Shown piece after piece: positions 18,752-27,659 of a stretch of 64,000 bases of DNA; position 1 is the first letter of the stretch; every line of letters starts with the position of its first letter. The position numbers and the translations under genes are program-made. Origin of the DNA: Variovorax sp. (lineage in GTDB: Bacteria; Pseudomonadota; Gammaproteobacteria; Burkholderiales; Burkholderiaceae_C). The stretch is from NCBI GenBank assembly GCA_004210915.1, contig SEGS01000002.1, positions 62,001 through 126,000 of the forward strand, read 5' to 3'. Under the pieces are notes generated by a model. The model searched no databases, was not told the origin of the DNA, and worked only from the letters and a program-made list of their open reading frames with translations.

Positions 18752-19657
18752 TCAGCACGGCGAGCGGGGTTGCAGGCTGGCCTGCGACACGCTCGCGCCG
18801 GCCGGCACGTCGTCGGTGATCCAGACATTGCCGCCGATGGTGGCGCCCTTGCCGATGGTCACGCGCCCCAGGATGGTCGCGCCTGCGTAGATCACCACAT
18901 CGTCTTCGACCAGCGGATGGCGCGGCATGCCCTTTTGCAGATTGCCCTCGGCATCGGTCGGGAAGCGCTTGGCGCCGAGCGTCACCGCCTGGTACACCCG
19001 CACGCGCTTGCCGATGATGGCCGTTTCGCCGATCACCACGCCCGTGCCGTGATCGATGAAGAAACCCGCGTCGACCTGCGCGCCCGGATGGATGTCGATG
19101 CCCGTCTGGCTGTGCGCCAGCTCGGCCACGATGCGCGCAAGCAGCGGCAGGCCCAGCCGGTAGAGCCGGTGCGCCAGCCGGTGATGGATCATCGCCAGGA
19201 TGCCCGGGTAGCACAGCAGCACCTCGTCGACGCTGCGCGCGGCCGGGTCGCCCTGGTAGGCGGCCATCACATCGCCGTCGAGCAGCCGGCGGATGCCCGG
19301 CAGCGAAGCGCCGAAATCGCGCACCGTGGCAGTGGCACGGGCCTGAACCGCCGGGTCGTCGCGCGCTTCGTGGCGCGCCACGTAATGCATCTCGAGCGTG
19401 GCCTGCGTGTGCAGCGACTGCAAGGCCGAATCCAGCGTGTGCCCGACGTAGAAATCCTCGCTCTCGTGGCGCAGGTCCGGCGGACCGAGCCGCATCGGGA
19501 ACAGCGCGCCCTTGAGCGATTCGACCACCTGCGCCATCGCGTCGCGCGACGGGAATTCCCGCCCGACCGGCTCGCGCGAACGCCGCTGCGAATCGCGCCA
19601 CTCATCGCGGACAGCGTGCAGCGCCTGCACGATTTCACCGACTTCGAATTGAGACAT
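18752..19657 (-). CDS. cysE: Serine O-acetyltransferase
   Basis: 301 residues from ATG 19657 behind a strong GGAGGAAATATCA ribosome site. The N-terminal helical domain is followed by left-handed beta-helix hexapeptide repeats (IDIHPGAQVDAGFFIDHGTG, VVIGETAIIGKRV) with the catalytic His residues. It makes O-acetylserine, the carbon skeleton for cysteine. This is the longer (about 300 residue) form. Divergent from cysB with 163 bp between starts, so control by CysB and sulfur status is likely. Confidence 0.92.
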   Translation of the reverse strand: MSQFEVGEIVQALHAVRDEWRDSQRRSREPVGREFPSRDAMAQVVESLKGALFPMRLGPPDLRHESEDFYVGHTLDSALQSLHTQATLEMHYVARHEARDDPAVQARATATVRDFGASLPGIRRLLDGDVMAAYQGDPAARSVDEVLLCYPGILAMIHHRLAHRLYRLGLPLLARIVAELAHSQTGIDIHPGAQVDAGFFIDHGTGVVIGETAIIGKRVRVYQAVTLGAKRFPTDAEGNLQKGMPRHPLVEDDVVIYAGATILGRVTIGKGATIGGNVWITDDVPAGASVSQASLQPRSPC

Positions 19658-19764
19658 TGATATTTCCTCCAGCCGCCTATTGTTGCGGCTGTCGCCAGGG
19701 CGCGCCGATCCTTCGGATGGTTCCCTTATTTGCTTCCAATGAATCGGTTGTTCCTGTCGCGGGC

Positions 19765-19778
19765 GCTTATTCGGAAAA
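19765..19778 (+). promoter_or_regulatory. CTTAT-CGGAAAA element between cysE and cysB
   Basis: GCTTATTCGGAAAA, differing at one base in 14 from the element upstream of tauD. It is 43 bp before the cysB start and about 108 bp before the cysE start. Confidence 0.45.
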
Positions 19779-19820
19779 TCAACTTTCAACGCCAGCGTCT
19801 GGCGATGTGTCTGCGCTTCC

Positions 19821-20774
19821 ATGAACTTCCAACAACTGCGCTCGGTGCGCGAGGCCGTGCGCTGCGGCTTCAACCTCACCGAAGTCGCCTACACACTGCA
19901 CACCTCCCAGCCAGGCGTCAGCCGGCAGATCCGCGAACTGGAGGAAGAACTCGGCATCGAGCTGTTCGTGCGCGCCGGCAAGCGCCTCACGGGGCTGACG
20001 GAGCCGGGCAGCCACGTGCTGCCGATCATCGAACGCATGCTGATGGAGAGCGCGAACCTGCGCCAGGCCGGCCAGGAATTCGTCGCGCAAGACAGTGGGC
20101 TGCTGTCGATCGCGGCCACCCATTCGCAGGCGCGCTACGCCATGCCGGTGGCGGTGCAGGAGTTCCGCATCCAGTTTCCCAACGTGAAGCTGCACCTGCA
20201 TCAGTGCTCGCCCAAGCAGATCGCGCAGATGCTGCTTTCTGGCGAAGTCGACGTCGGCATCGCGACCGAGGCGCTCACCGAGTACCCGCAACTCGTGGCC
20301 CTGCCCTGCTACCGCTGGACCCATTCGGTGATCGTGCCGCCCGGCCATCCGCTGCTCGATGCACCGCTGACGCTGGAGGCGCTGGCCGCCTGGCCGCTGA
20401 TCACCTACGACAACGGCTTCACGGGCCGCAACCGCATCGACGAGGCCTTCGAGCAGCGCGGCCTGCATCCGAACATCGCGCTTGCGGCCATGGATGCCGA
20501 CGTGATCAAGACCTATGTCGAGCTCGGGCTGGGCGTCGGCATCGTGGCCGGCATCGCCTACGACGCCGAGCGCGACCTGACGCTACGCTCCCTCGACGCC
20601 GGCCGCCTGTTCGGCATCAACTTGACGCGCCTGGCGATCCGCCGCGGCAGCTACCTGCGCAAGTACGTCTACGCCTTCATCGAATCCTTCGCGCCGACGT
20701 TGACGCGCGCGGTGGTCGAGCAGGCGCTCGGTGACCAGGGCAAGGCCGCCGAAGCCTCGCACTACGAGATCTGA
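19821..20774 (+). CDS. cysB: CysB-type LysR regulator of sulfur assimilation
   Basis: 317 residues. The HTH begins MNFQQLRSVREAVRCGFNLT and has SQPGVSRQIRELEEELG, both typical of CysB/Cbl. The effector domain includes the conserved THSQARY segment that binds sulfate or acetylserine. In known systems CysB plus N-acetylserine activates sulfate uptake and cysteine genes. Divergent from cysE, and close to the sulfate-uptake operon and a tau-like operon it probably controls. Distinguishing CysB from Cbl/SsuR by eye is not fully safe. Confidence 0.9.
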   Translation: MNFQQLRSVREAVRCGFNLTEVAYTLHTSQPGVSRQIRELEEELGIELFVRAGKRLTGLTEPGSHVLPIIERMLMESANLRQAGQEFVAQDSGLLSIAATHSQARYAMPVAVQEFRIQFPNVKLHLHQCSPKQIAQMLLSGEVDVGIATEALTEYPQLVALPCYRWTHSVIVPPGHPLLDAPLTLEALAAWPLITYDNGFTGRNRIDEAFEQRGLHPNIALAAMDADVIKTYVELGLGVGIVAGIAYDAERDLTLRSLDAGRLFGINLTRLAIRRGSYLRKYVYAFIESFAPTLTRAVVEQALGDQGKAAEASHYEI

Positions 20775-20796
20775 GCGGCGGCTCCGCCGCAGGGCC

Positions 20797-21996
20797 TCAG
20801 GTCGCGCGGAAGATGATTTCTTTCATCCGCGCCAGCTTGGGCGCCACGACCGGAATGGTCAGCATCGTGCTCGCCACCGCCATGAGGAGCAGCGCGGTGA
20901 ACGCTTCGTTGGTGATGATGGCTTTGTCGAGCAGCACGTTGGCGAAGATGATCATGATCAGGGCCTTGGTCTGCAGGAGCCAGCCGATGAGCGAGCCCTC
21001 GCCGGGCTGCCAGCGCAGGATCCGGCCGGCCAGGTGCGTGCCGATCAGCTTGCCGCCGACCGAGGCCACCAGCAGCACCGCGGCCACCACGAAGACCGCG
21101 CTGCCGCCGACCTGCCAATCGGTGCGCAGCCCGGTGCTCAGGAAGAACACCGGCATGAGGACCAGCAGGACGTTGTGGCGCAGCCAGTCCATCTGTTGCT
21201 GGTCGAACCATTCGGCGTCCATGACCGCGCCGGCGATGAAGGCGCCGACCATGTAGTGCAGCCCGCACCAGTCGGCGCCGAGCCCGCAGGCCGCCAGCCA
21301 GATCAGGCCCGCATACCAGCGGTCTTTGGCCGGGATGCGCACCATGAGCCAACGCAGCCCGGCGCTCGCCAGCGCGAAGACCGCCAGAAACGCGGCCTGC
21401 TTGCCCACGCGCCCCCAGTCCATCAGGATCAAGGCCAGCACACCCCAGATCGCGATGTCGTCGACGCTCGCGTAGCGCAGGATGCGCTGCCCGATCGGCT
21501 GGCGCAGGATCTCGATCTTCTCCATCAGCAGGATCAGGATCGGCAAGGCGGTCACGGCGCAGGCCATGCCGATACCGAGCACGAACTGCCAGGTCAACGC
21601 CTTGGCGCCGATCCAGCCGGGGTACATGAGCATGCCGATGGCGGCAATGCTGCCGAAGAGCAAGGGCACGCCCAGCGCCAGGCCCGCCGTCACACCGCTC
21701 TCGTAGCGATGCGCCCATGCCTTCTTGAGGTCGAGCTCGATGCCGGCAATCCAGACGAAGATCATCACCGCCCACAAGGCGATGCCGTTGAGCCACTGGA
21801 TCACCGACGGGTTGAAGACGAAGGTGTAGTAATCGGGAAACGCGGCCCCCAACACGCCCGGCCCGAGCAGGATGCCCGTGATGATCTGCACCACCACCAG
21901 CGGCGCGAAGTAGTCGGTGCGGCCGAGCCGCCAGATCAGGTACGGCGCGGCAAAGATGATCAGCATCGCGATCAGGAAAATCTCGGGGGTGCTCAT
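20797..21996 (-). CDS. CPA2-type cation/proton antiporter
   Basis: 399 residues from ATG 21996. Around twelve membrane helices; ends with a short cytoplasmic tail and no TrkA-N domain. The ASVDDIAIWG segment carries paired Asp residues of the kind used for ion binding in Na+/H+ exchangers. It likely exchanges Na+ or K+ for protons. Convergent with cysB; ion and physiological role not predictable. Confidence 0.87.
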   Translation of the reverse strand: MSTPEIFLIAMLIIFAAPYLIWRLGRTDYFAPLVVVQIITGILLGPGVLGAAFPDYYTFVFNPSVIQWLNGIALWAVMIFVWIAGIELDLKKAWAHRYESGVTAGLALGVPLLFGSIAAIGMLMYPGWIGAKALTWQFVLGIGMACAVTALPILILLMEKIEILRQPIGQRILRYASVDDIAIWGVLALILMDWGRVGKQAAFLAVFALASAGLRWLMVRIPAKDRWYAGLIWLAACGLGADWCGLHYMVGAFIAGAVMDAEWFDQQQMDWLRHNVLLVLMPVFFLSTGLRTDWQVGGSAVFVVAAVLLVASVGGKLIGTHLAGRILRWQPGEGSLIGWLLQTKALIMIIFANVLLDKAIITNEAFTALLLMAVASTMLTIPVVAPKLARMKEIIFRAT

Positions 21997-22066
21997 GGGC
22001 AATCTGGCGTTGTTGTGAACCGCCCGATTGTCCGCGAGCCGGATGGCGCCGGCTGGCGCCCTGCGC

Positions 22067-23044
22067 TCAGGCCACGATGCTTCGCGCCAGGCGCTGACCG
22101 ATGATGGCTTCGGCCTCGGCCATGATGCGGTCGATCAGTTCCTTCACGGTCGGCACGTCGTGGATCAGGCCGGCCACCATGCCGCACGACCAGGCGCCCG
22201 CGTCCATCGCACCCTCGCGCATGATCTTCGGGTAGACGCCGGCCACCTCTTCGATGATGTCCTCGAACTTCAGGTTCGCGCCCAAGTCCTTTTCTTTCTG
22301 GATCAGGCGATCGACCGCATCGTTCTTGAGCACGCGTTCGGTGTTGCGCAGCGACCGCATCACGAGGCGCGTGTCGAGTTCGCTGGCTTCGACGATGGCG
22401 CGCTTGACGTTCTCGTGCACCGGCGCCTCTTTCGTGGCGATGAAGCGCGTGCCCATGTTCATGCCCTCGGCGCCCAGCGCCATCGCGGCGACCAGCGAGC
22501 GCCCATCAGCCATGCCGCCCGAGGCGACAAACGGGATCTTCAGTTCTTCGGCGGCGCGCGGCAGCAGGATGAAGTTGGGCACATCGTCTTCGCCCGGGTG
22601 GCCACCGCATTCGAAGCCGTCGACGCTGACCGCATCGCAACCGATGCTCTCGGCCTTCAGCGCGTGGCGCACCGAGGTGCACTTGTGGATGACCTTGACA
22701 CCCGCCTCGTGCAACGCCGGCAGCCACTTCTGCGGGTTGTTGCCCGCGGTTTCCACGGCCTTGATGCCGCCGTCGAGGATGGCCTTGATGTAGCCCGGGT
22801 AGTCGGGCGAGCTCACGGTCGGCAGGAAGGTCAGGTTCACGCCGAAGGGCTTGTCGGTCATCTCGCGGCAGCGGCGGATTTCCTCGGCCAGCAGTTCGGG
22901 CGTGCGCTGCGTGAGGCCGGTGATGATGCCCAGGCCGCCGGCGTTCGACACGGCGGCCGCCAGCTCGGCGAAGCCGACGTAGTGCATGCCGCCCTGGATG
23001 ATGGGGTGCTGGATGCCGAAGAGTTCAGTGATGCGTGTCTTCAT
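22067..23044 (-). CDS. Nitronate monooxygenase family flavoprotein
   Basis: 325 residues from ATG 23044. TIM-barrel FMN enzyme with PIIQGGMHYVGFAELAAAVS at the N-terminus, GGHPGEDDVPN and VASGGMADGRSLVAAMALGA in the phosphate-binding part. Such enzymes oxidise nitronates to carbonyl compounds and nitrite, or act as related enoyl-reductase-like proteins. It is 46 bp downstream of an enoyl-CoA hydratase in the same direction, a pairing suggesting acyl-CoA chemistry rather than general nitronate detoxification. Confidence 0.88.
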   Translation of the reverse strand: MKTRITELFGIQHPIIQGGMHYVGFAELAAAVSNAGGLGIITGLTQRTPELLAEEIRRCREMTDKPFGVNLTFLPTVSSPDYPGYIKAILDGGIKAVETAGNNPQKWLPALHEAGVKVIHKCTSVRHALKAESIGCDAVSVDGFECGGHPGEDDVPNFILLPRAAEELKIPFVASGGMADGRSLVAAMALGAEGMNMGTRFIATKEAPVHENVKRAIVEASELDTRLVMRSLRNTERVLKNDAVDRLIQKEKDLGANLKFEDIIEEVAGVYPKIMREGAMDAGAWSCGMVAGLIHDVPTVKELIDRIMAEAEAIIGQRLARSIVA

Positions 23045-23090
23045 GGGTGCTTTCCTGGGGAGATCGGGGGAACAGGTAAATCTCAGCGTC

Positions 23091-23918
23091 TCAGCGGCCG
23101 ACAAAAGCCGGTTCGCGCTTTTCGACGAACGCGCGGCTGGCCTCGCGGTGGTCTTCGGTCTGGCCGCAATGGACGTGGTGCGTTGCCTCGAGGTCGAGGC
23201 AGTCGTCCACCTCGCCGGCCATCGCGCGGTTCAGGTTTTCCTTCATGTAGCGGTACGCCACGGTCGGGCCGCTGGCGAGGCGCCGCGCGAGCTCCTGCGT
23301 GCGGGCCACCAGGTCTTCGGGCGCGGCGACCCAGTTGGTCAGGCCGAGGGCCAGCGCCTCGTCGGCGCTGACGCGCTCCGACAGCAGGTACAGCTGGCGC
23401 GCCTTGGCGGCGCCGACCAGCTGCGTCATGAAATAGGTACCGCCGTAATCGCCCGAGAAGCCGACGCGCGCGAACGCGGTCGTCATGATCGCCGTGCTGG
23501 CCATGATGCGCAGGTCGCAGGCCAGTGCGAGCGACAGGCCCGCGCCCGCCGCGGGGCCGGGCAACGCGGCGATGGTGGGCTTGGGCATTTTGAAGAGCCG
23601 GCCAGCCGTTTCGCGCTGGTTCACGCGCTGCACGTGGATCGCCTGGTCGATGGTCAAGGCACCGACCGTGCCGTCACCGGCGCTGGCCATGCCCTTGACG
23701 TCGCCACCGGCGCAAAAGCCCTTGCCGGCACCCGTCAGCACGATGCACTTGACCGCCGGATCGAACTCGGCCGCAGCCAGTTGCTTTTGCAGCGCAAAGT
23801 TCATCTCGCGCGACATCGCATTGCGCGCTTCGGGCCGGTTCAGCGTGAGCGTGAGCACGCCGGCATCCAGCGATGCGAGCAGATCGGGGGTGCCGGTGTC
23901 GAGCGAAGTAGCGGTCAT
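23091..23918 (-). CDS. Enoyl-CoA hydratase/isomerase family protein
   Basis: 275 residues from ATG 23918. Crotonase fold: GKGFCAGGDVKGM forms the oxyanion hole, GPAAGAGLSLALACDLRIM is the CoA-site region, and the second catalytic position has Asp in SGDYGGTYF, more like isomerases (PaaG type) than classic hydratases. It sits upstream of the nitronate monooxygenase gene and is probably co-transcribed with it. Substrate unknown. Confidence 0.9.
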   Translation of the reverse strand: MTATSLDTGTPDLLASLDAGVLTLTLNRPEARNAMSREMNFALQKQLAAAEFDPAVKCIVLTGAGKGFCAGGDVKGMASAGDGTVGALTIDQAIHVQRVNQRETAGRLFKMPKPTIAALPGPAAGAGLSLALACDLRIMASTAIMTTAFARVGFSGDYGGTYFMTQLVGAAKARQLYLLSERVSADEALALGLTNWVAAPEDLVARTQELARRLASGPTVAYRYMKENLNRAMAGEVDDCLDLEATHHVHCGQTEDHREASRAFVEKREPAFVGR

Positions 23919-24032
23919 TGGTCGCGGGGGTTGATTGCGGTTCGAAGCCCGCATTCAACGACATCTGCGACCGCCCGGGCGTCGCGCACCCGACAGAATT
24001 GCCGCGCGCTGCTCTGCTTGGCTCGCGTCAGC

Positions 24033-24071
24033 TCAGCGCTGCGGTCCCCACGTGCGCGCCATCAGCCGCTT
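24033..24071 (-). pseudogene. Possible 3' relic of an ABC permease gene
   Basis: A 38-base segment ending in TGA resembles the extreme 3' end of the SsuC/TauC-like permease at 28615 (33 of 38 bases by eye) and reads RLMARTWGPQR before the stop, against RLTVRRWGQQR there. Nothing upstream matches, so only a short relic or chance repeat remains. Confidence 0.35.
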
Positions 24072-24119
24072 GCGCCCGGCGCGGTTGGGCGCCGAAGGCT
24101 GCGGCGGACGGGTGCTCGC

Positions 24120-24587
24120 TCAGAAGACAACCACGCCATCGCTGTCCATGGCGACCTGTCGGCCCGGGGCGAACGCGATCCCTCCAAAGCGCAGTTCTAC
24201 GCCGACCTCTCCGACGCCCGCGTTGCCGCCTCTGGCGGGCACGCCGCCGAGCGCGAACACGGCGATGGCCAGCTGCCCCAGCGCATCGACGTCCCGCACC
24301 GCGCCATTGACCAGGACCCCGGCCCAGCCGTTCTGCGCGCCGAGGCGCGCCATGTTGTCGCCCAGAATGGCGACGCGAACCAGGCCGCCCGCATCGACCA
24401 CGAGGATGCGCCCTTCACCCGGTTGACCCAACTGCTGCCGGACCAGCGCGGCGTCTTCAAAGGCGCGCACGGTGGCGATCGGGCCAGAAGCCGCCCGGCG
24501 CCCGCCGAACGAGCGCATCGGTGCCAGGCACACCTGCGCATCGGCGCCCAGCCGGTCGCACAAGTCGGCGGTCTTCAGGGTCTGCAT
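24120..24587 (-). CDS. RraA-like protein / 4-hydroxy-4-methyl-2-oxoglutarate aldolase family
   Basis: 155 residues from ATG 24587 (a GTG lies two codons upstream). Family motifs are GGLVRVAILGDNMARLGAQNGWAG and the metal/pyruvate-binding VNGAVRDVDAL. The family includes RNase E inhibitors (RraA) and class II pyruvate aldolases cleaving HMG or oxaloacetate. The GD-N20-RD arrangement, with Gly-Asp then Arg-Asp, is that of the aldolases. Last gene of an aconitase/Bug/RraA operon 12 bp after the receptor, so aldolase is the better guess. Confidence 0.85.
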   Translation of the reverse strand: MQTLKTADLCDRLGADAQVCLAPMRSFGGRRAASGPIATVRAFEDAALVRQQLGQPGEGRILVVDAGGLVRVAILGDNMARLGAQNGWAGVLVNGAVRDVDALGQLAIAVFALGGVPARGGNAGVGEVGVELRFGGIAFAPGRQVAMDSDGVVVF

Positions 24588-24599
24588 GGTCACGGCGGT

Positions 24600-25583
24600 T
24601 CAGTCCAGCGTCGCGCCCGACTGCTTTACCAGCTTCTGGTGCTTGATCTGCTCGGCTTGGAAGAACGCGGGCGCAGCGTCGGGCCCGGTATCGAGCACCA
24701 TCAGTCCCTGTCCGGCGAGCGCCGTCTGCGCTTCGGGCGACGCCAGCGCGGTCTTCATCGCGGCGGCATAGCCATCGACGAGCGGCTTCGGCAGGCCCGA
24801 CGGGCCGATCAACGCAATCCAGGCGTCGAAGCTGTACTTGGGCACACCGGCTTCCGCCATCGTTGGCACGTCGGGCAGCGCCGTTGAACGACTGGACGTG
24901 GACACAGCCAGCGCGCGAAGCGTGCCCGATTTGACATGCGGCGCCACCTGCGAGACCGACACGAAACCCAGCTGCACCTGTCCGCCGATGAGATCGGTGA
25001 TGAGAGGCCCCGTGCCTCGGTAGGGGACATGCCTCATGTCGATGCCCGCCTCGCTCACCATCAGTTCACCGGCCAGATGCAGGGTGCTGCCATTGCCTGC
25101 AGAACCATAGTTCAGGGCACCGGGTTTTGCCTTCGCATGGGCAATCAGCTCCTTCACGGTTTTCACGGGCAGCGCGGCATTGACGACCAGCACCAGCGGC
25201 ACCGTCGCCAGCACGGCGATGGGCGTGATGTCCTTCAGACCGTCGTAGGGAATGGTCTTGTAGATGCCCGGATTGATCACGTGGTTGGACGAGATCATGC
25301 CGAGCGTGAGGCCGTCCTTCGGCGCTTTCACGATCTGCGTGGTGCCGGGGATGCCGCCCGCGCCAACGAGGTTTTCGACCACCACCGGATGGCCCGTCGC
25401 CCTGCCGAAGCCCGGGCCGAGGGCGCGTGCCACCGCGTCGACGGTGGAGCCCGCCGCGAGCGGCACGATCATCCGGATCGGCTTGTCGGACGCCGCGGGC
25501 TGTGCGGCCGCGCCGAGCGATGTGGCGAGAAGCGCCGCCGTCGCCGTGGTGGCGAACATGCGCCGTGTGAGCTGAAAGTTCAT
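24600..25583 (-). CDS. Bug/TctC-family periplasmic receptor
   Basis: 327 residues with a signal peptide (ends AAAQP) and the Bug hallmark IRMIVPLAAGSTVDAVARALG near the N-terminus plus HVPYRGTGPLITDLIGGQVQL mid-protein. Such proteins bind small carboxylates for TctAB transporters, but no tctAB genes are present. Its ATG overlaps the aconitase-like stop by 4 bp, so both are translated from one message; the ligand is therefore probably the aconitase-like enzyme's substrate or a precursor. Confidence 0.92.
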   Translation of the reverse strand: MNFQLTRRMFATTATAALLATSLGAAAQPAASDKPIRMIVPLAAGSTVDAVARALGPGFGRATGHPVVVENLVGAGGIPGTTQIVKAPKDGLTLGMISSNHVINPGIYKTIPYDGLKDITPIAVLATVPLVLVVNAALPVKTVKELIAHAKAKPGALNYGSAGNGSTLHLAGELMVSEAGIDMRHVPYRGTGPLITDLIGGQVQLGFVSVSQVAPHVKSGTLRALAVSTSSRSTALPDVPTMAEAGVPKYSFDAWIALIGPSGLPKPLVDGYAAAMKTALASPEAQTALAGQGLMVLDTGPDAAPAFFQAEQIKHQKLVKQSGATLD

Positions 25584-27580
25584 CGTCTGTCTCCTTTGTT
25601 TGTCTTCAAGTGCCGGCGCTGCAGCGCGTCGAACGAAAGCAGTTCGCCGGCAATGGCGCTGGCCGCCACGGTCGGTGGGCTTGCCAGCCACACCTGCCCC
25701 GGTCCGCCTCGGCCCGGAAAGTTGCGGTTGATGGCGCTGACGGTCACCTGCTCCGCACTGCTGGAGCCGCCCGGGCCGCAGTTGCCGCAGGCCCCGCACG
25801 AGGGTTGCAGGATGCGTGCGCCCACGCGCTCGAAGGCGTCGAGGTAGCCCGCGGCCATGCAGTGATCGCGCACCGCCGTCGTGCCGAACTGCAGATACAG
25901 CTGCACATGCGGCGCGACGCGCAGGCCCCGGTCGGCCGCCCAGCGCAGCACCGCGTGGTAGTGATCGAAATCCTCGCGCTTGCCCGCCGTGCACGACCCG
26001 CCATAGGCAATGTCAATGCGTACGTTGTCGGGCAGCGTCGACAAGGGAAAGCCGTTGCCCGGATCGCCGGGTGACGCCACCATGGGCGGCACGGCTGCAC
26101 AGTCGATGTGCAGCGTTTCGGCATAGACCGCGCCCTCGTCGCTCTGCATCCAGTCCTCGAGCTCGAAGTCGACCCCGCGACGCTCGCGCAGGAACCTCAC
26201 TGTCTCGGCGTCGGGCGCGACGATGCCGGTGAAGCCGCCCAGCTCTGCCGTCATGTTCGTGAGGGTGGCGCGCTCGTCGGTGGCGAGTTGCGCGATCGCC
26301 TCGCCCGTGAACTCGAACACCTTCCCGACGCCGCCACCCGCGCGGATCAGGGGCTGCGCCAGCAGATGGAGCACCACGTCCTTGGCCGTCACGCCCGGCT
26401 TCAACCGGCCGTCAAGCACGATGCGCAAGGACTGCGGCACGGTCAGCCGCACCGCGCCGGTGACGAAAGCGTTTGCCATATCGGTGGTGCCGACGCCAAA
26501 GGCCACGCAACCGAGCGCGCCGCTGTGCGGCGTGTGCGAATCGGTGCCGACCACCAGTTGGCCTGGCAGCGCGTAGTGCTCGGCGACCATGGCATGCGAG
26601 ATGCCGGCGACGTTGCTGCCGTCGTCGGCCGCTGCCTCCGCCTCGGTCAGCGTGCGGTGCATGCGCAAGCCGTAGTCGGCGGCGAATGCGCGCTGCGCGT
26701 CGACCATGCGGTGCACATTCGGCACCAGCCCGCCGCGCACGTGCGCGGGGCTTTCCTCGACATAGGAGGTGTGGTCTTCGAACACCACGATCGACGCCGG
26801 CTGGTGCAGCGCCAGCGGGCGACCGAAGCTGGCGTGCAGCATGTGCGCGGCCATGCCGGTGTAGTACTCGTGGATGAAGCGCCAGTCGGCTCGCACGAAG
26901 GCGCCATCGCCGGGCGCCGGGTTGGCGGCGGTCAGCTCGGTGGAAAGCGCGTGCCGTGCCACGATCTTCTCGAACAGCGTGCGCGGCCGTTGGTCATCGG
27001 CCTGCGGCGCGAAGCGGATGTTCTGCATGTGCTGCTGGCCGAACCGAAGCAGCCCGCCGCTCTGCAGGATCGCTGCCGCCAGCGCGTCGCGCCCGGCGAC
27101 CAGTTCCTCGATCGCGATGGGCTCGCCGGCCGCGATGCGTGCAACCAGGCCGAAGTCGGTCGAGGTGAACAGGCCGATGTTGTCGGCGTTTTGCCGGTAG
27201 ATGCGTTCGAAGCTTTCGGCGATGACCAGGCGCACGCCCGCGAGCTTCTCGGCCGCCGGACTGTGTTCGCGCGATGAGCCCTTGCCGTAGCGCTTGCCCG
27301 CAACCACCACCTCCAGCCCGCCGTTGCGAACCGCATCGACGCCGATGGGCGACTCGCCGCCGGTGGTGAAGCCGGTGTACGGGTAGCGGCCCAGTTTGTC
27401 GTCGTAGTGCGTGAGGATGGCGATCGGCGTGATCTCGTCGGTCGAGACGTCATCGCGCAGTGGCAGCGCGTCGGCCAGCGCCAAGGTGTCGCCACCGAGT
27501 GCGCGCTCGACCGTCGCCGCTGACTGGCTCAAGAAGAGGACGCGCGGCGAGAAACGGATTGCTGGCGTGGAGGCTGGCAT
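25580..27580 (-). CDS. Aconitase-superfamily hydratase, swivel domain first
   Basis: 666 residues from ATG 27580. The N-terminal about 190 residues are a LeuD/swivel domain (STDEITPIAIL, GKGSSREHSP at 100-109). The rest is the Fe-S aconitase/LeuC core with GTDSHTPHSGALG, Cys530 in GGSCTAGKRED and the CGAC motif (Cys595, Cys598) that binds the [4Fe-4S] cluster. AcnA and AcnM put the swivel domain last; AcnB puts it early but behind a HEAT-like domain, which is missing here. Probably a dedicated hydro-lyase for a di- or tricarboxylate rather than a housekeeping aconitase, given Bug and RraA partners. Confidence 0.88.
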   Translation of the reverse strand: MPASTPAIRFSPRVLFLSQSAATVERALGGDTLALADALPLRDDVSTDEITPIAILTHYDDKLGRYPYTGFTTGGESPIGVDAVRNGGLEVVVAGKRYGKGSSREHSPAAEKLAGVRLVIAESFERIYRQNADNIGLFTSTDFGLVARIAAGEPIAIEELVAGRDALAAAILQSGGLLRFGQQHMQNIRFAPQADDQRPRTLFEKIVARHALSTELTAANPAPGDGAFVRADWRFIHEYYTGMAAHMLHASFGRPLALHQPASIVVFEDHTSYVEESPAHVRGGLVPNVHRMVDAQRAFAADYGLRMHRTLTEAEAAADDGSNVAGISHAMVAEHYALPGQLVVGTDSHTPHSGALGCVAFGVGTTDMANAFVTGAVRLTVPQSLRIVLDGRLKPGVTAKDVVLHLLAQPLIRAGGGVGKVFEFTGEAIAQLATDERATLTNMTAELGGFTGIVAPDAETVRFLRERRGVDFELEDWMQSDEGAVYAETLHIDCAAVPPMVASPGDPGNGFPLSTLPDNVRIDIAYGGSCTAGKREDFDHYHAVLRWAADRGLRVAPHVQLYLQFGTTAVRDHCMAAGYLDAFERVGARILQPSCGACGNCGPGGSSSAEQVTVSAINRNFPGRGGPGQVWLASPPTVAASAIAGELLSFDALQRRHLKTNKGDRR

Positions 27581-27659
27581 GCCCCATGGTCGCGCCGGGT
27601 GCCCTGCCCGCCAAGCGCCCGCTCGACACGGGGGCTCTCGCAAAACGCGAGATCGGGAT

